The translations under genes and the position numbers were made by a program. A DNA stretch of 64,000 nt from Streptococcus parasanguinis (lineage in GTDB: Bacteria; Bacillota; Bacilli; Lactobacillales; Streptococcaceae). The notes under the pieces were generated by a model. That model had not been told where the DNA came from and did no database searches. It saw only the letters and a program-made list of their open reading frames with translations. Position 1 is the first letter of the stretch. Each line of letters starts with the position of its first letter. Shown one piece after another: positions 7,837 to 16,359 of the stretch. The stretch is taken from the NCBI RefSeq assembly GCF_016648855.1, contig NZ_JACLQU010000014.1:1-64000 (forward strand), in the 5' to 3' direction.

Positions 7837-9474
7837 TTGAAAGTGAAAACCACCAATAGAGAGAGCATCGAAACGATTTTTACTGAAGCCTTGGCAATCC
7901 CAAGCTTTACCAACACTGAGACCGAGCAAGGAATCGAAGCCTACCTGGATCAACGGATTGGCCAGATCCCCTATTTCAAGGAACATCCGGACCACTTTGG
8001 GCGCTATCAGGTGCCACAGGATCACTTGCATCGGTCGGTCAATTGGGCTTTGGTCGATAAGGGCAAGAAAAAAACAGTTATCCTTTTCCACCACCATGAT
8101 ACAGTCGATTTAGAAGACTATGGAAGCTTGTCGGAGATCGCACTCGATTCTGATAAAGTTGCAGAAGCCTTGAAAACACTGGATAGACGACCAGATATGC
8201 AGGAAGATTTAGCTTCTGGGGAGTGGAAATTTGGCAGAGGGTCTTGCGATATGAAAGCAGCCCTAGCCCTTCAATTGGGGGTTCTAGAAGCCTATGCAGC
8301 AGACCCCTCAGAAGGTCAGGTCAATCTGCTCTATCTCTCTGTTGGAGACGAGGAATCCTATTCACGTGGGATGCGGGGAGCTTTGGGTCTCCTCACAGAT
8401 TTGCAGGAAACCTTTGATCTGAATTATGTATTAGCAGTGGATTCAGAACCCTTTGAATCAGAGGTTGGAAAAGAAAAGGTCCTTCACATTGGCACAGTCG
8501 GCAAACTCATGCCAGTCGTTGTGGCGCAAGGCGTCTTGTCCCATATGAAGGAGCCCCTTAAAGGGATCAATGCCTTGTCCCTCTTAGTAGCCATCGCAAG
8601 TCAGCTAGATCTTCATCCCGATCTGGCAGATCAGGCCTTGGGAGAAACGTCTCCCCTTCCTTCTTGGTCCTATCTCAGAGATTTGAAGGAGCAGTACGAT
8701 GTATCGACCGTGCTCTATGCGGCTGGTTATTTCAGTGTATTGCATTTGAAGAAAACACCTCAAGAGCTCTTGCAACGAATCTATGAGCTTAGTCAAGAGG
8801 CCTTGGACGCCTTTTACAAGAAGTATGAGCACTTGCAGGATCAGGCTGGCCAAGAACATATTATTGCAAGGCCAAGAGTCATCACCTATCAAGAACTAGA
8901 GGAACGTTGCCAAGCCATAGAGGGCTACCAAGCCTTTAGAGAAGCTTCTAATAAAAAAGCGGAGCAAGATTTTCGTAATGGGACCAGCTACCAAAGCCTT
9001 GCGATTCAGCAAATCCAGCGACTCCTTGAGTTTCTCGGAGATAAGGATCCTATGGTGGTCATCGGTTTTGCGCCCCCCTATTATCCTTCCATGAATTGCC
9101 GCTTTTTAGACAATACCGATTTCAATATTGTGTCCCTCATCACTGATTACCGTGAGTATCTGGACACAAGAGGTTACCTCTTAAAAGTGGAAGAATACTT
9201 TATGGGGATTAACGACACCAGTTATTGTGCCTTAGAAAAGGATGTGGCTTCTTATCAAGTCGTCCTAGATAGCCTAGCCACACCAGCCCAGGTCTATGAT
9301 CTGGATCTGGAAAAAATTGCTCAAATTCAGGTTCCAGCGGTCAATCTAGGCCCTTGGGGCAAAGAATTGCATAAGCGAGGAGAGCGGGTCTACAAAGAAG
9401 ACTTTTTGGAGATCATTCCAAACTATTTACTAGAATTGCTCTACCATTTCGATGATCGCTTATCAACAGAATAA
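7837..9474 (+). CDS. M20-family metallopeptidase (RocB-like)
   Basis: A 545-residue cytoplasmic protein of the M20 zinc peptidase clan. The metal site is suggested by HHHDTVD near residue 90, the GRGSCDMKAA segment with the bridging Asp, and GDEESYSRG with the catalytic Glu pair. It is much longer than a dipeptidase and resembles the RocB 'arginine utilization' group, whose true substrate is not known. The likely start is TTG at 7837, six bases after AAAGGAGG; a GTG at 7843 is the alternative. The following ABC genes begin 39 bases downstream in the same direction, so they may be co-transcribed. Confidence 0.8.
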   Translation: MKVKTTNRESIETIFTEALAIPSFTNTETEQGIEAYLDQRIGQIPYFKEHPDHFGRYQVPQDHLHRSVNWALVDKGKKKTVILFHHHDTVDLEDYGSLSEIALDSDKVAEALKTLDRRPDMQEDLASGEWKFGRGSCDMKAALALQLGVLEAYAADPSEGQVNLLYLSVGDEESYSRGMRGALGLLTDLQETFDLNYVLAVDSEPFESEVGKEKVLHIGTVGKLMPVVVAQGVLSHMKEPLKGINALSLLVAIASQLDLHPDLADQALGETSPLPSWSYLRDLKEQYDVSTVLYAAGYFSVLHLKKTPQELLQRIYELSQEALDAFYKKYEHLQDQAGQEHIIARPRVITYQELEERCQAIEGYQAFREASNKKAEQDFRNGTSYQSLAIQQIQRLLEFLGDKDPMVVIGFAPPYYPSMNCRFLDNTDFNIVSLITDYREYLDTRGYLLKVEEYFMGINDTSYCALEKDVASYQVVLDSLATPAQVYDLDLEKIAQIQVPAVNLGPWGKELHKRGERVYKEDFLEIIPNYLLELLYHFDDRLSTE

Positions 9475-9513
9475 GAAAAAACGGTCCCAATGAGGATCCA
9501 TTAGGGAGTTAAC

Positions 9514-10257
9514 ATGATTACATTTCACGGAGTTACCAAAGATTACGATGGGCACATTGCCCTCAACCACTTGGATCTGACCATCGAGGATGGGCAAATT
9601 GTCGGCTTGATTGGCCACAACGGAGCCGGTAAGTCAACGACGATTAAGAGCCTGGTCAGTGTCATCACCCCAACCACTGGATCGATTGAAGTGGATGGTC
9701 AGGACCTCTATAGCCATCGACTGGCGATCAAAAAGAAGATCGGTTATGTGGCAGATTCGCCAGATCTTTTCTTGCGCCTCACAGCCAATGAATTCTGGGA
9801 GTTGGTTGCGACCTCTTATGATATGAGTCAGAAAGACTGTGACCAACGCCTAGAGGAGCTTCTTAGGATCTTTGATTTTCAGAGCCACCGCTATGAAGTG
9901 ATTGAATCCTTTTCACATGGGATGCGCCAGAAGGTCTTCGTCATTGCAGCCCTCTTGTCAGATCCAGATATCTGGGTCTTGGACGAACCGATGACCGGTT
10001 TAGACCCACAGGCTTCTTACGATTTAAAACAAATGATGCGCCAGCATGCGGATCGTGGCAAGACGGTTATTTTCTCTACCCACGTCTTAGAAGTGGCTGA
10101 ACAACTCTGTGATAAAATCGCCATTCTTAAAAAAGGTAATCTTATTTTCTATGGGACGATCGAGGAATTGAAAGGTCAACACCCCGAACAAAGTCTGGAA
10201 AGTATCTATCTCAGCCTAGCGGGTCGGAAGGAAGAAGGTGGCGATCATGCGTCTTAA
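9514..10257 (+). CDS. ABC transporter ATP-binding protein
   Basis: A 247-residue ATPase with Walker A GHNGAGKS (about residue 36), signature SHGMRQK in place of the usual LSGGQ, Walker B WVLDEP and the switch His in FSTHVLE. The sequence type is that of ABC-2 or bacitracin/NatA-like exporters. Its stop codon overlaps the next gene by 11 bases, so the two are translationally coupled and form one exporter. Substrate is unknown. Confidence 0.9.
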   Translation: MITFHGVTKDYDGHIALNHLDLTIEDGQIVGLIGHNGAGKSTTIKSLVSVITPTTGSIEVDGQDLYSHRLAIKKKIGYVADSPDLFLRLTANEFWELVATSYDMSQKDCDQRLEELLRIFDFQSHRYEVIESFSHGMRQKVFVIAALLSDPDIWVLDEPMTGLDPQASYDLKQMMRQHADRGKTVIFSTHVLEVAEQLCDKIAILKKGNLIFYGTIEELKGQHPEQSLESIYLSLAGRKEEGGDHAS

Positions 10258-11893
10258 GATCATCCAGCAGCTGGTCAATGTTAATATCATCTATGCCAGT
10301 CAGCCTGCTCAGATCGCAAAATTACGTGCCAAACAGGCCAAAAAACCGGACGTCAAACTCGATGTCGCCCGTAAATCAGTGCTCAACTACCTCTTATTAG
10401 GATTGGTCTATTTCGTCATATTTGGCTTGCTTTTTAGCATCTATGATTTTGTCCATCAACCAGCCTTCTTTGTCAATATGGTGGCCCTCTTTTCCTTGAT
10501 GACCATTTCCCAAGGATTTATGAGCTTTTACAATGTCTTTTATGAAAGCAAGGACCTCCAGTTTTACCGGCCCTATGCCTTCTCAGATGCGGAAGTCATT
10601 GCTGGAAAGAGTATCTCGGTCATCCTGACCCTTCTCATGGCTATCCTTCCCTTGGTCAGCTATTTTTTGATCCTGCCTGTCCAAGCAGGCGGCTTCAATC
10701 CGTTAGGGATCCTGCTTGGCCTCTTTTGTGCCTTAATTCTCTTAGGCGTTCTCTTTTTAGCGACGATCATCCTATCCCATCTGATCACTAAGACCCTATT
10801 TTTCAAAAAACACACGACCCTGGTCTCCAACATCATGGTCGGAATTGGTTCTCTTCTGAGTCTAGGAGCTTATCTCTATCTGAATCTAGTCCAGACCCAT
10901 CGGGTAGAAGTGACAGGGGGCGCAGATATTCCCATTCTATTTCCACCTTTTACGGCCTTTCATCAGTTCATCCTCCATCCTTTTGATGGAGAAGCGATCC
11001 TTGGTCTCATGGGCTGGATCCTGGTCCTTCTGGTCTTGATCGGCCTGGTTCGCAAAATCGTGATACCGCAGTTCTATGATGCGGCCCTTGCAGTTGCGAC
11101 CAACCAAACCGTTAAAGAGCGCGTGAAAGCCATCCATGTGGGCCAGAAAGACTCCTTTAGACAGTTTGTCATTCAGTATCATCGTAGACTCTTGAGCGAT
11201 GGAACACTTATGGTGCAAGTCCTCTTGATGATGAGTATTCTGCCATATATTTTCCTCCTCAGTGGAGCAGCAGGAGCATCGAAAAATATAGGAGGCCTCA
11301 GTCCTTACCTGACGCCCCAGTATCTGGTGCCACTGACCCTTGTTGCCATCTTGATCGGTGTTTTCAATAGTTTTGGAGGCTTGACCAGTATCGGTATTTC
11401 GCTAGAGCGCGAAAACTTTGAATACTTGAGATCGCTCCCTATTGATTTTAAACGCTATCTCTTCATGAAGTTTTGGTTGCTCTATCTGGTGCAATCCATC
11501 CTTCCTGTCATACTTCTAGTTGGCGTTTGTCTCTATTTTGGCGTCCATCCCTTGGCTATCCTAGCTATGTTATTGATCTGGGTGGTAACAACCATTCCGA
11601 TCTGCATTCGAGGCTATGTCAAAGATTTTCAAAATTTTAGCACCAATTGGACCAATATCACGGAGTTGATGACCCGTCATCGTGGGAATGCAGTTCTTCA
11701 GTCTATTCTCTTGATTGTCTTCCTCTTTGTGATGTTTCTCTTGATCATTGTCAGCTTCATTTGGACCTATCATTCCATCAGCACTCCACTAGCCGTGATC
11801 CTTTATAGTGTCATCCTGCTAATTGGAGCTGGGATCAGCTATACCATCTACCGCAAAAAAATCCGCACTCTCTACCAAGAGATCGGACAATAA
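10247..11893 (+). CDS. ABC transporter permease, multi-spanning
   Basis: A 548-residue integral membrane protein with about a dozen hydrophobic segments in two halves separated near residues 260-320, consistent with a fused permease pair. The first about 45 residues are basic and cytosolic. I chose ATG at 10247, preceded by GAAGAAGGTGG, over an in-frame GTG at 10238. It partners the ATPase it overlaps. No substrate can be named. Confidence 0.85.
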   Translation: MRLKIIQQLVNVNIIYASQPAQIAKLRAKQAKKPDVKLDVARKSVLNYLLLGLVYFVIFGLLFSIYDFVHQPAFFVNMVALFSLMTISQGFMSFYNVFYESKDLQFYRPYAFSDAEVIAGKSISVILTLLMAILPLVSYFLILPVQAGGFNPLGILLGLFCALILLGVLFLATIILSHLITKTLFFKKHTTLVSNIMVGIGSLLSLGAYLYLNLVQTHRVEVTGGADIPILFPPFTAFHQFILHPFDGEAILGLMGWILVLLVLIGLVRKIVIPQFYDAALAVATNQTVKERVKAIHVGQKDSFRQFVIQYHRRLLSDGTLMVQVLLMMSILPYIFLLSGAAGASKNIGGLSPYLTPQYLVPLTLVAILIGVFNSFGGLTSIGISLERENFEYLRSLPIDFKRYLFMKFWLLYLVQSILPVILLVGVCLYFGVHPLAILAMLLIWVVTTIPICIRGYVKDFQNFSTNWTNITELMTRHRGNAVLQSILLIVFLFVMFLLIIVSFIWTYHSISTPLAVILYSVILLIGAGISYTIYRKKIRTLYQEIGQ

Positions 11894-11894
11894 A

Positions 11895-12030
11895 AAGAGA
11901 GAGTGGGACAGAAATCGGTAATTCGTAAGAATTCGATTTCGTCGTCCCACCTCCGCACAGTTGAGTAGGGCTGTAAAGATGATGAAATCAGCGTAGTAGA
12001 GCCTACTCAACTACTGCGTCTTGCTCGACA
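11895..12030. repeat. Composite streptococcal intergenic repeat, copy 2
   Basis: It opens with GTGGGACAGAAATCG and its inverted partner CGTCGTCCCACC, then a long arm AGTTGAGTAGGGCT with complement AGCCTACTCAACT (one bulged G), and ends CAACTACTGCGTCTTGC. It is related in layout to 5776-5962. No open frame of note. Confidence 0.6.
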
Positions 12031-12043
12031 ATCCAAAAACAAT

Positions 12044-12078
12044 AAAGAGGCTAGGACTTTTGTCCCAGCCTCTTTTTT
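12044..12078. terminator. Bidirectional terminator between the permease and degV
   Basis: AAAGAGGCT/AGCCTCTTT with an inner GGAC/GTCC stem (one A/C mismatch between them) and a TTTT loop; T-rich flanks follow on both strands. It serves both converging genes. Confidence 0.85.
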
Positions 12079-12087
12079 AGTGGAAAC

Positions 12088-12930
12088 TTAAATTTCATAG
12101 CCCATGAGGAGCCCGCCTTCTTCGGCATAGAAACTACATAGTCCGGAAGTAGGAAGGACTTCGATGTTTGCACGGGCAAATTTTTCACGGACCAATGCAG
12201 AGAACTGCTCGATAAATTTTTCATTGTTGCGGTGGGCAATGGTAATATGTCCGCCATTATAGCCTGCCTTGATTAATTCATCAAAAGCTGCCTTGATCGC
12301 TTTCTTTTGGCCCCGTGCTTTTTGAAGCAACTCAAGGGTACCCGTCTTACTAGCTTCGCCGACCATACGGATATTGAGGAGCCCGACAACAGTCCCGATC
12401 AATTTGCTGAGACGCCCATTTTTGACCAGATTATCAACCTTGGCCAAAACAAAGAGCAACTTCGTCTTAGACTGGTAGGTCGTGATCACATCGACCACTT
12501 GATCAAAATCAAGGCCTTCAGCGACCAACTGATTGAGCTTGCGAACGATCAGGTCCACCTCACCCCCAGCTGACAAGCTATTAATGACGTGGATATTGGT
12601 ATTCGGATGCTCTTCTAGATAAATCTTCTTGGCCACCTCAGCACTATTGTAGCTACCTGAAAGGGTTCCAGTGATGGTCACAACGACGATATTTTCAGCT
12701 CCTTCAAAGGACTTCATATAATCATCTGGACTTGGACAGGCAGACTTAGAAGCTGTCGTAGTCGCATACATCTCTTCCATCATCTGATCGATATTGAGTT
12801 GGGCGTCATCTGTATAGATGGTCTCTCCCACTTGGATGGTCAATGGGACACTGACAAACTCCGTATCCGGTGCCAGATTGTCCAAAGAGCGGTAGTCACA
12901 GCCTGAATCCGCAATAATTTTCCATTTCAT
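12088..12930 (-). CDS. DegV family fatty-acid-binding protein
   Basis: A 280-residue cytoplasmic protein of the DegV/FakB fold, which binds a fatty acid and presents it to the kinase FakA for entry into phospholipid synthesis. Visible family marks are the opening KIIADSGCD, the ITGTLSGSYNSA loop that contacts the carboxylate, and the HR..EGG region near the C-terminus. Start is taken at MKWKII, with GAGG nine bases upstream; an ATG 15 bases earlier overlaps that site. It is transcribed divergently from a TetR gene whose promoter interlocks with its own, so the TetR protein probably controls it. The fatty acid preference is unknown. Confidence 0.88.
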   Translation of the reverse strand: MKWKIIADSGCDYRSLDNLAPDTEFVSVPLTIQVGETIYTDDAQLNIDQMMEEMYATTTASKSACPSPDDYMKSFEGAENIVVVTITGTLSGSYNSAEVAKKIYLEEHPNTNIHVINSLSAGGEVDLIVRKLNQLVAEGLDFDQVVDVITTYQSKTKLLFVLAKVDNLVKNGRLSKLIGTVVGLLNIRMVGEASKTGTLELLQKARGQKKAIKAAFDELIKAGYNGGHITIAHRNNEKFIEQFSALVREKFARANIEVLPTSGLCSFYAEEGGLLMGYEI

Positions 12931-12963
12931 CAGTTCATACCTCATAATTGTTAAAAATGTACA

Positions 12964-12992
12964 TTGACAAGTAGTATGTCTTCTTTTACAAT
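12964..12992 (+). promoter_or_regulatory. Promoter of the TetR gene
   Basis: Consensus -35 TTGACA (12964-12969), 17-bp spacer, -10 TACAAT (12987-12992). A weak dyad TGACA...TGTC at 12965-12980 inside it is a possible TetR operator. Confidence 0.75.
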
Positions 12993-13019
12993 TATATCAT
13001 GAAGTACAATGCTATCCAA
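12991..13019 (-). promoter_or_regulatory. Promoter of degV
   Basis: Reading leftward, -35 TTGGAT (13014-13019), 17-bp spacer, -10 TATAAT (12991-12996). The -10 shares two bases with the -10 of the opposite promoter, so both cannot be occupied together. Confidence 0.75.
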
Positions 13020-13058
13020 GCAGATATCATCAGGTGAGACAGATAGAAAGTAAATGTT

Positions 13059-13628
13059 ATGGCAGAAAGAAAAATATCTGAGAAATCATTGGAAAATCTC
13101 AAACGATTTAACCAAGAAAACAATGCGATTACACGAGAATCCATCGAAATCTCTCTCCTGCAATTGCTGGAGAAAAAAGATCTGAAAAAGATCACTATCT
13201 CTGAGCTGGTTCAGCGTGCGGGTGTCTCTCGCGCAGCCTTTTACCGTAATTATGACTCCAAAGAAGAGATTCTAGAGTCCATCTTTCAATCTAGTATCGC
13301 AAAGATTACCAAGTCTTTAGATGGCTACAACCTCAAGACAGATCTCTACCAAGTCTGGGTCTACCTCTTTAAGGAAGTCAAGAAAGAAGCCAAAATCATT
13401 AGCTTGGCCATTGATTATAATTTTGAGCGACTCTTGACCAAGGCAGTCTATGACTTTTTAGAAAAACGCAATGGCAGCTCCTCGAATGGCGCTGGCAGCT
13501 ACCTCAATTCCTTCTGGAGCTCAGCCATTGTCTCTGTCATCTCCAAATGGATCAAGGATGGCATGAAGATTCCCGCTGAGAAGATCGCTACGTTAGGCCT
13601 ACCCCTCTTTCCACAAAAGAAAAAGTAA
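13059..13628 (+). CDS. TetR/AcrR family transcriptional regulator
   Basis: A 189-residue protein whose N-terminal third holds a TetR-type helix-turn-helix (ITISELVQRAGVSRAAFYRNY, split around residue 50), with a helical ligand and dimer domain after it. The N-terminus is longer and more basic than usual. Placement back-to-back with degV over shared promoters argues for local control and autoregulation. The ligand, perhaps an acyl molecule, is a guess from the neighbour only. Confidence 0.88.
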   Translation: MAERKISEKSLENLKRFNQENNAITRESIEISLLQLLEKKDLKKITISELVQRAGVSRAAFYRNYDSKEEILESIFQSSIAKITKSLDGYNLKTDLYQVWVYLFKEVKKEAKIISLAIDYNFERLLTKAVYDFLEKRNGSSSNGAGSYLNSFWSSAIVSVISKWIKDGMKIPAEKIATLGLPLFPQKKK

Positions 13629-13629
13629 A

Positions 13630-13650
13630 CACCACCGAGAGGTGGTTTTA
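13630..13650 (+). terminator. Weak terminator after the TetR gene
   Basis: Stem ACCACC/GGTGGT with a GAGA loop and a short TTTT, immediately after the stop codon. Confidence 0.5.
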
Positions 13651-13727
13651 AAGTAAACTGCACATCTCCGTAACGAGCTCATATGAATAGATAAAACTGA
13701 GCACAGATTGAACAAAGGACAAGAACG

Positions 13728-14300
13728 ATGATCGAAGAACGAATTTTTGCTGCTAAGCAGTATGTGAAAACCTTATTTGCTGATAGATCAGATGGTCATG
13801 ATGTAGAGCATACCCTCCGCGTCTATAGCAATGCTATGAGAATCGCACAAGCAGAAGGTTCATGTGATCTGGAGATAGTAGGCTTGTCGGCTCTTCTTCA
13901 CGATGCTGATGATGATAAATTGTTTCATACAGAGAATAATGCGAATGCTCGCATGTTTCTAGAAGAGATCAGTATTCCTCAAGACCAAATCGACCAGATT
14001 TGTCGGGTTATCAATGCTGTTTCTTTCAGTAAAAATCGTGGTAAACATCCAGAAACCTTAGAAGGCAAGATTGTCCAGGATGCAGACCGCCTGGATGCGA
14101 TAGGAGCTGTAGGAATTGCGCGAACTTTTTCCTATGGTGGCTACAAAGGGAGGTCCCTCACTGATACCGTCCAACATTTCCATGACAAGTTGCTTCTCTT
14201 AAAAGATGAAATGAACACGGAGACTGCCAAACAAATGGCAGAAAATCGCCATCAGTTTTTAATCACCTTTCTAAAAGAACTAGAGAAGGAACTGGACTGA
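13728..14300 (+). CDS. HD-domain phosphohydrolase (YedJ-like)
   Basis: A 190-residue protein with the metal-binding HD signature: HDVEHTLRV (about residue 24), LLHDADD (about residue 60) and the distal QDADRLDAIGAVG. This arrangement is that of the YedJ/YpgQ group, which hydrolyses nucleotides or related phosphate esters in the cytoplasm. Own ribosome site AAAGGACAAGAACG. It is monocistronic by appearance. Confidence 0.85.
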   Translation: MIEERIFAAKQYVKTLFADRSDGHDVEHTLRVYSNAMRIAQAEGSCDLEIVGLSALLHDADDDKLFHTENNANARMFLEEISIPQDQIDQICRVINAVSFSKNRGKHPETLEGKIVQDADRLDAIGAVGIARTFSYGGYKGRSLTDTVQHFHDKLLLLKDEMNTETAKQMAENRHQFLITFLKELEKELD

Positions 14301-14349
14301 GTAAAATATTGAAATTAACTTTTATAAAAGACTCGTTTGAAAGGAAGAT

Positions 14350-15192
14350 ATGCTAAATAGACTATTGAAAACCCCCATTTTAAGTTGTTCAATTATATTT
14401 ATTATCTGTTCAGTAGCAAGGCTATTCGAATACTTCTATATGAGGACAGATGAAACCTTTTTATCGTAGAATTTTCTACACAAGCTTTTTGGAATACTTT
14501 TATTGTGGGGAATTCTTTCAATTAGCAAATTAAGATGGATAGATATTGGTTTTACACCTAATGGAATAATAAGAGGTATAGGAAATGGCCTACTCTTTGG
14601 TTTAGTGTGCTCCATCTTTGCATATACAGTTGAGTGTATTGTTCTCTTGTTTCTTCATGACAATGTTCACTTATCATTTTATGCGAGTGGTTTCTCTTTA
14701 ACTGATGAAAAAGAATCACAAGCAGGCATCTTGTTTATCTTGTTAAGTGTCTTATTTAACCTGATAAACGTGTGGATGGAAGAAGGAGTTTTTCGTGGCC
14801 TTTTCACCAAAATTCTTGAAGGGATTTCTTACCGTAAGAGTCTATTCTTTATAGCCTTCCTATTTGGAATATGGCACTTGGCAATGCCTTTCAGAGATTA
14901 TCTTCAAGGAGAATCGTCACTCTTAAATCTTATTACCATGGGGATTGGCTATGTTATCCTAGCGGGAATGATGAGCATTAAATGGTCCTTACTATACAAA
15001 ATGACAGGTTCCTTGTGGCTAGGACTAGGAGATCATCTTTTCAACAATCTTGCTTCAAATCTGGTTCATGTTGTCTCAAATTCTGAATCAGATAGCTTGC
15101 AGATAGTGAGAATTATTCTTTGGCAGTTGTTGTCATTTGCAATTGTTTTGAACATTTATAAAAGAAAGTCGAAGACTATAGCGAATCAATAA
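14350..15192 (+). pseudogene. CPBP intramembrane metalloprotease gene interrupted by an in-frame TAG
   Basis: A full reading frame starts at ATG 14350 with AAAGGAAG upstream, encodes a first membrane segment, and meets TAG at 14467-14469 (codon 40). The same frame continues openly to 15192. The distal part (229 residues from an internal TTG at 14503) has the CPBP/Abi motifs EEGVFRG, FGIWH and GDHLFNN, in about six membrane segments. Members process prenylated or other membrane proteins and are often near bacteriocin immunity functions. A single base change would restore a 280-residue protein. Reinitiation at 14503 could still yield a shorter product, but no ribosome site is seen there. Confidence 0.75.
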
Positions 15193-15273
15193 TGAAGCTC
15201 TTTTAAGAATTTTTGAATCCTATTACATTTTATGAATCAACGATTTAAAAAATTTTTTATAAGGAACTCTAAC

Positions 15274-15308
15274 AAAAGACCCCTATCTCAAACAGGGGTC
15301 TTTCTTTA
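15274..15308. terminator. Bidirectional terminator
   Basis: A 10-bp perfect stem AAAGACCCCT/AGGGGTCTTT with a 9-base loop, T-rich on the plus side. It lies between converging genes and overlaps the stop codon of the deacetylase. Confidence 0.85.
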
Positions 15309-16184
15309 TTCTTGGATCATGGCTAGGAGATCCTCTCCTGTAGTGGTTGGAAGGATCCGGACTCGTTTGAGGGAATAGAGGCCATCAGCGGAGCTGGCGA
15401 GTCCATTTTTAGTGGTGAGGCCTAGTTTGTAGTCGGCTTTCTTGGCTTGGTCGATCGTGACCTGGCTGTAGCGACCAGATGGGTAGACGATAACGCTGGT
15501 ATTTTGATCCAGCACCTTATCCAGCAGGCGTTTAGAAGCGACCAGCTCATTTTTTTGGGTCTCAAGACTGGAATTGGCTAGGTCTGGATGATTGACCGTA
15601 TGGCTTTCAAAGGTCAAGCCAGCATGTTTCATCTCTTTGATTTGGTCAAAGGTCAGGACATTTTCTTTTTCCTTTTGGGTAAAGTCTGTGATGATATTGT
15701 TAGTGGCGGTCATCTTGTACTTCCTAAGAAGCGGATAGACAATAGTATAGAAATCTTCGACGCCATCATCAAAGGTCAACCAGACATATTTCTTTCCTTT
15801 TGGCACTTCATTTTTTGCGAGGATGCGATAGGCTTCCTCAGGTGTCAGGGTGTAGTAACCCGCTTTTTTCAGGGCCTTTAGTTGGCTTTCAAAGGTTTCT
15901 GGATCGACAATCAGATTGGCATTAGCAGCTTCGGACTCAGCCATATTGTGTACAGAGTGGTACATGAGAATGGGCAGTTTGACCGGCTTTTTCACTCGAG
16001 TCCACTCGATAGAGGAGCTACCTTCCTCGAGAGAACGCGTCACGGCAGTGCCACTTGTATTCCCGTCACTTGGCTGAGTGATCCGTTTGATCAGAAGAAA
16101 GCTACAAATGAAGATACAGACCAGTAGGAAGGCATTGATTCCAAGTAGGGCTTTGATTTTTTTAGGTACTCTTCGTTTACTCAT
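15306..16184 (-). CDS. Membrane-anchored polysaccharide deacetylase (NodB domain)
   Basis: A 292-residue protein with a basic N-terminus, one signal-anchor helix (about residues 12-33), a Ser/Thr-rich linker, then a CE4/NodB domain. The domain has LPILMYHSV, the catalytic LTFDDG motif, and the metal motif SHTVNHPDL. Such enzymes remove N-acetyl groups from peptidoglycan or surface polysaccharide outside the membrane, giving lysozyme resistance. The start was set at MSKRR (16184), because the longer ATG at 16223 overlaps the extended -10 TGGTACAAT (16212-16220). Whether the substrate is peptidoglycan or another glycan is not decidable here. Confidence 0.87.
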   Translation of the reverse strand: MSKRRVPKKIKALLGINAFLLVCIFICSFLLIKRITQPSDGNTSGTAVTRSLEEGSSSIEWTRVKKPVKLPILMYHSVHNMAESEAANANLIVDPETFESQLKALKKAGYYTLTPEEAYRILAKNEVPKGKKYVWLTFDDGVEDFYTIVYPLLRKYKMTATNNIITDFTQKEKENVLTFDQIKEMKHAGLTFESHTVNHPDLANSSLETQKNELVASKRLLDKVLDQNTSVIVYPSGRYSQVTIDQAKKADYKLGLTTKNGLASSADGLYSLKRVRILPTTTGEDLLAMIQE

Positions 16185-16211
16185 AGTGTCACCGTTTTCA
16201 TCATTTTCTCT

Positions 16212-16220
16212 ATTGTACCA
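16212..16220 (-). promoter_or_regulatory. Extended -10 of the deacetylase gene
   Basis: Reading leftward TGG TACAAT, about 28 bases before the chosen start. No good -35 is present. Confidence 0.55.
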
Positions 16221-16297
16221 CAAATTCTATGTTCTTTTCCAGAACTTGCTACAGGCAGATCCTGTCATGAAAATTCAGAATTTTTAAGGCAATTGGC

Positions 16298-16326
16298 TGT
16301 CAAACGCTCAAGTTTTTGTTATAATG
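16298..16326 (+). promoter_or_regulatory. Promoter of hom-thrB
   Basis: -35 CTGTCA (16298-16303), 17 bp, extended -10 TGTTATAAT (core 16321-16326). No T-box or leader peptide is visible in the 33-base leader. Confidence 0.7.
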
Positions 16327-16359
16327 GAGCTACTATAGAAAATTCAAGGAGTCAATAGG

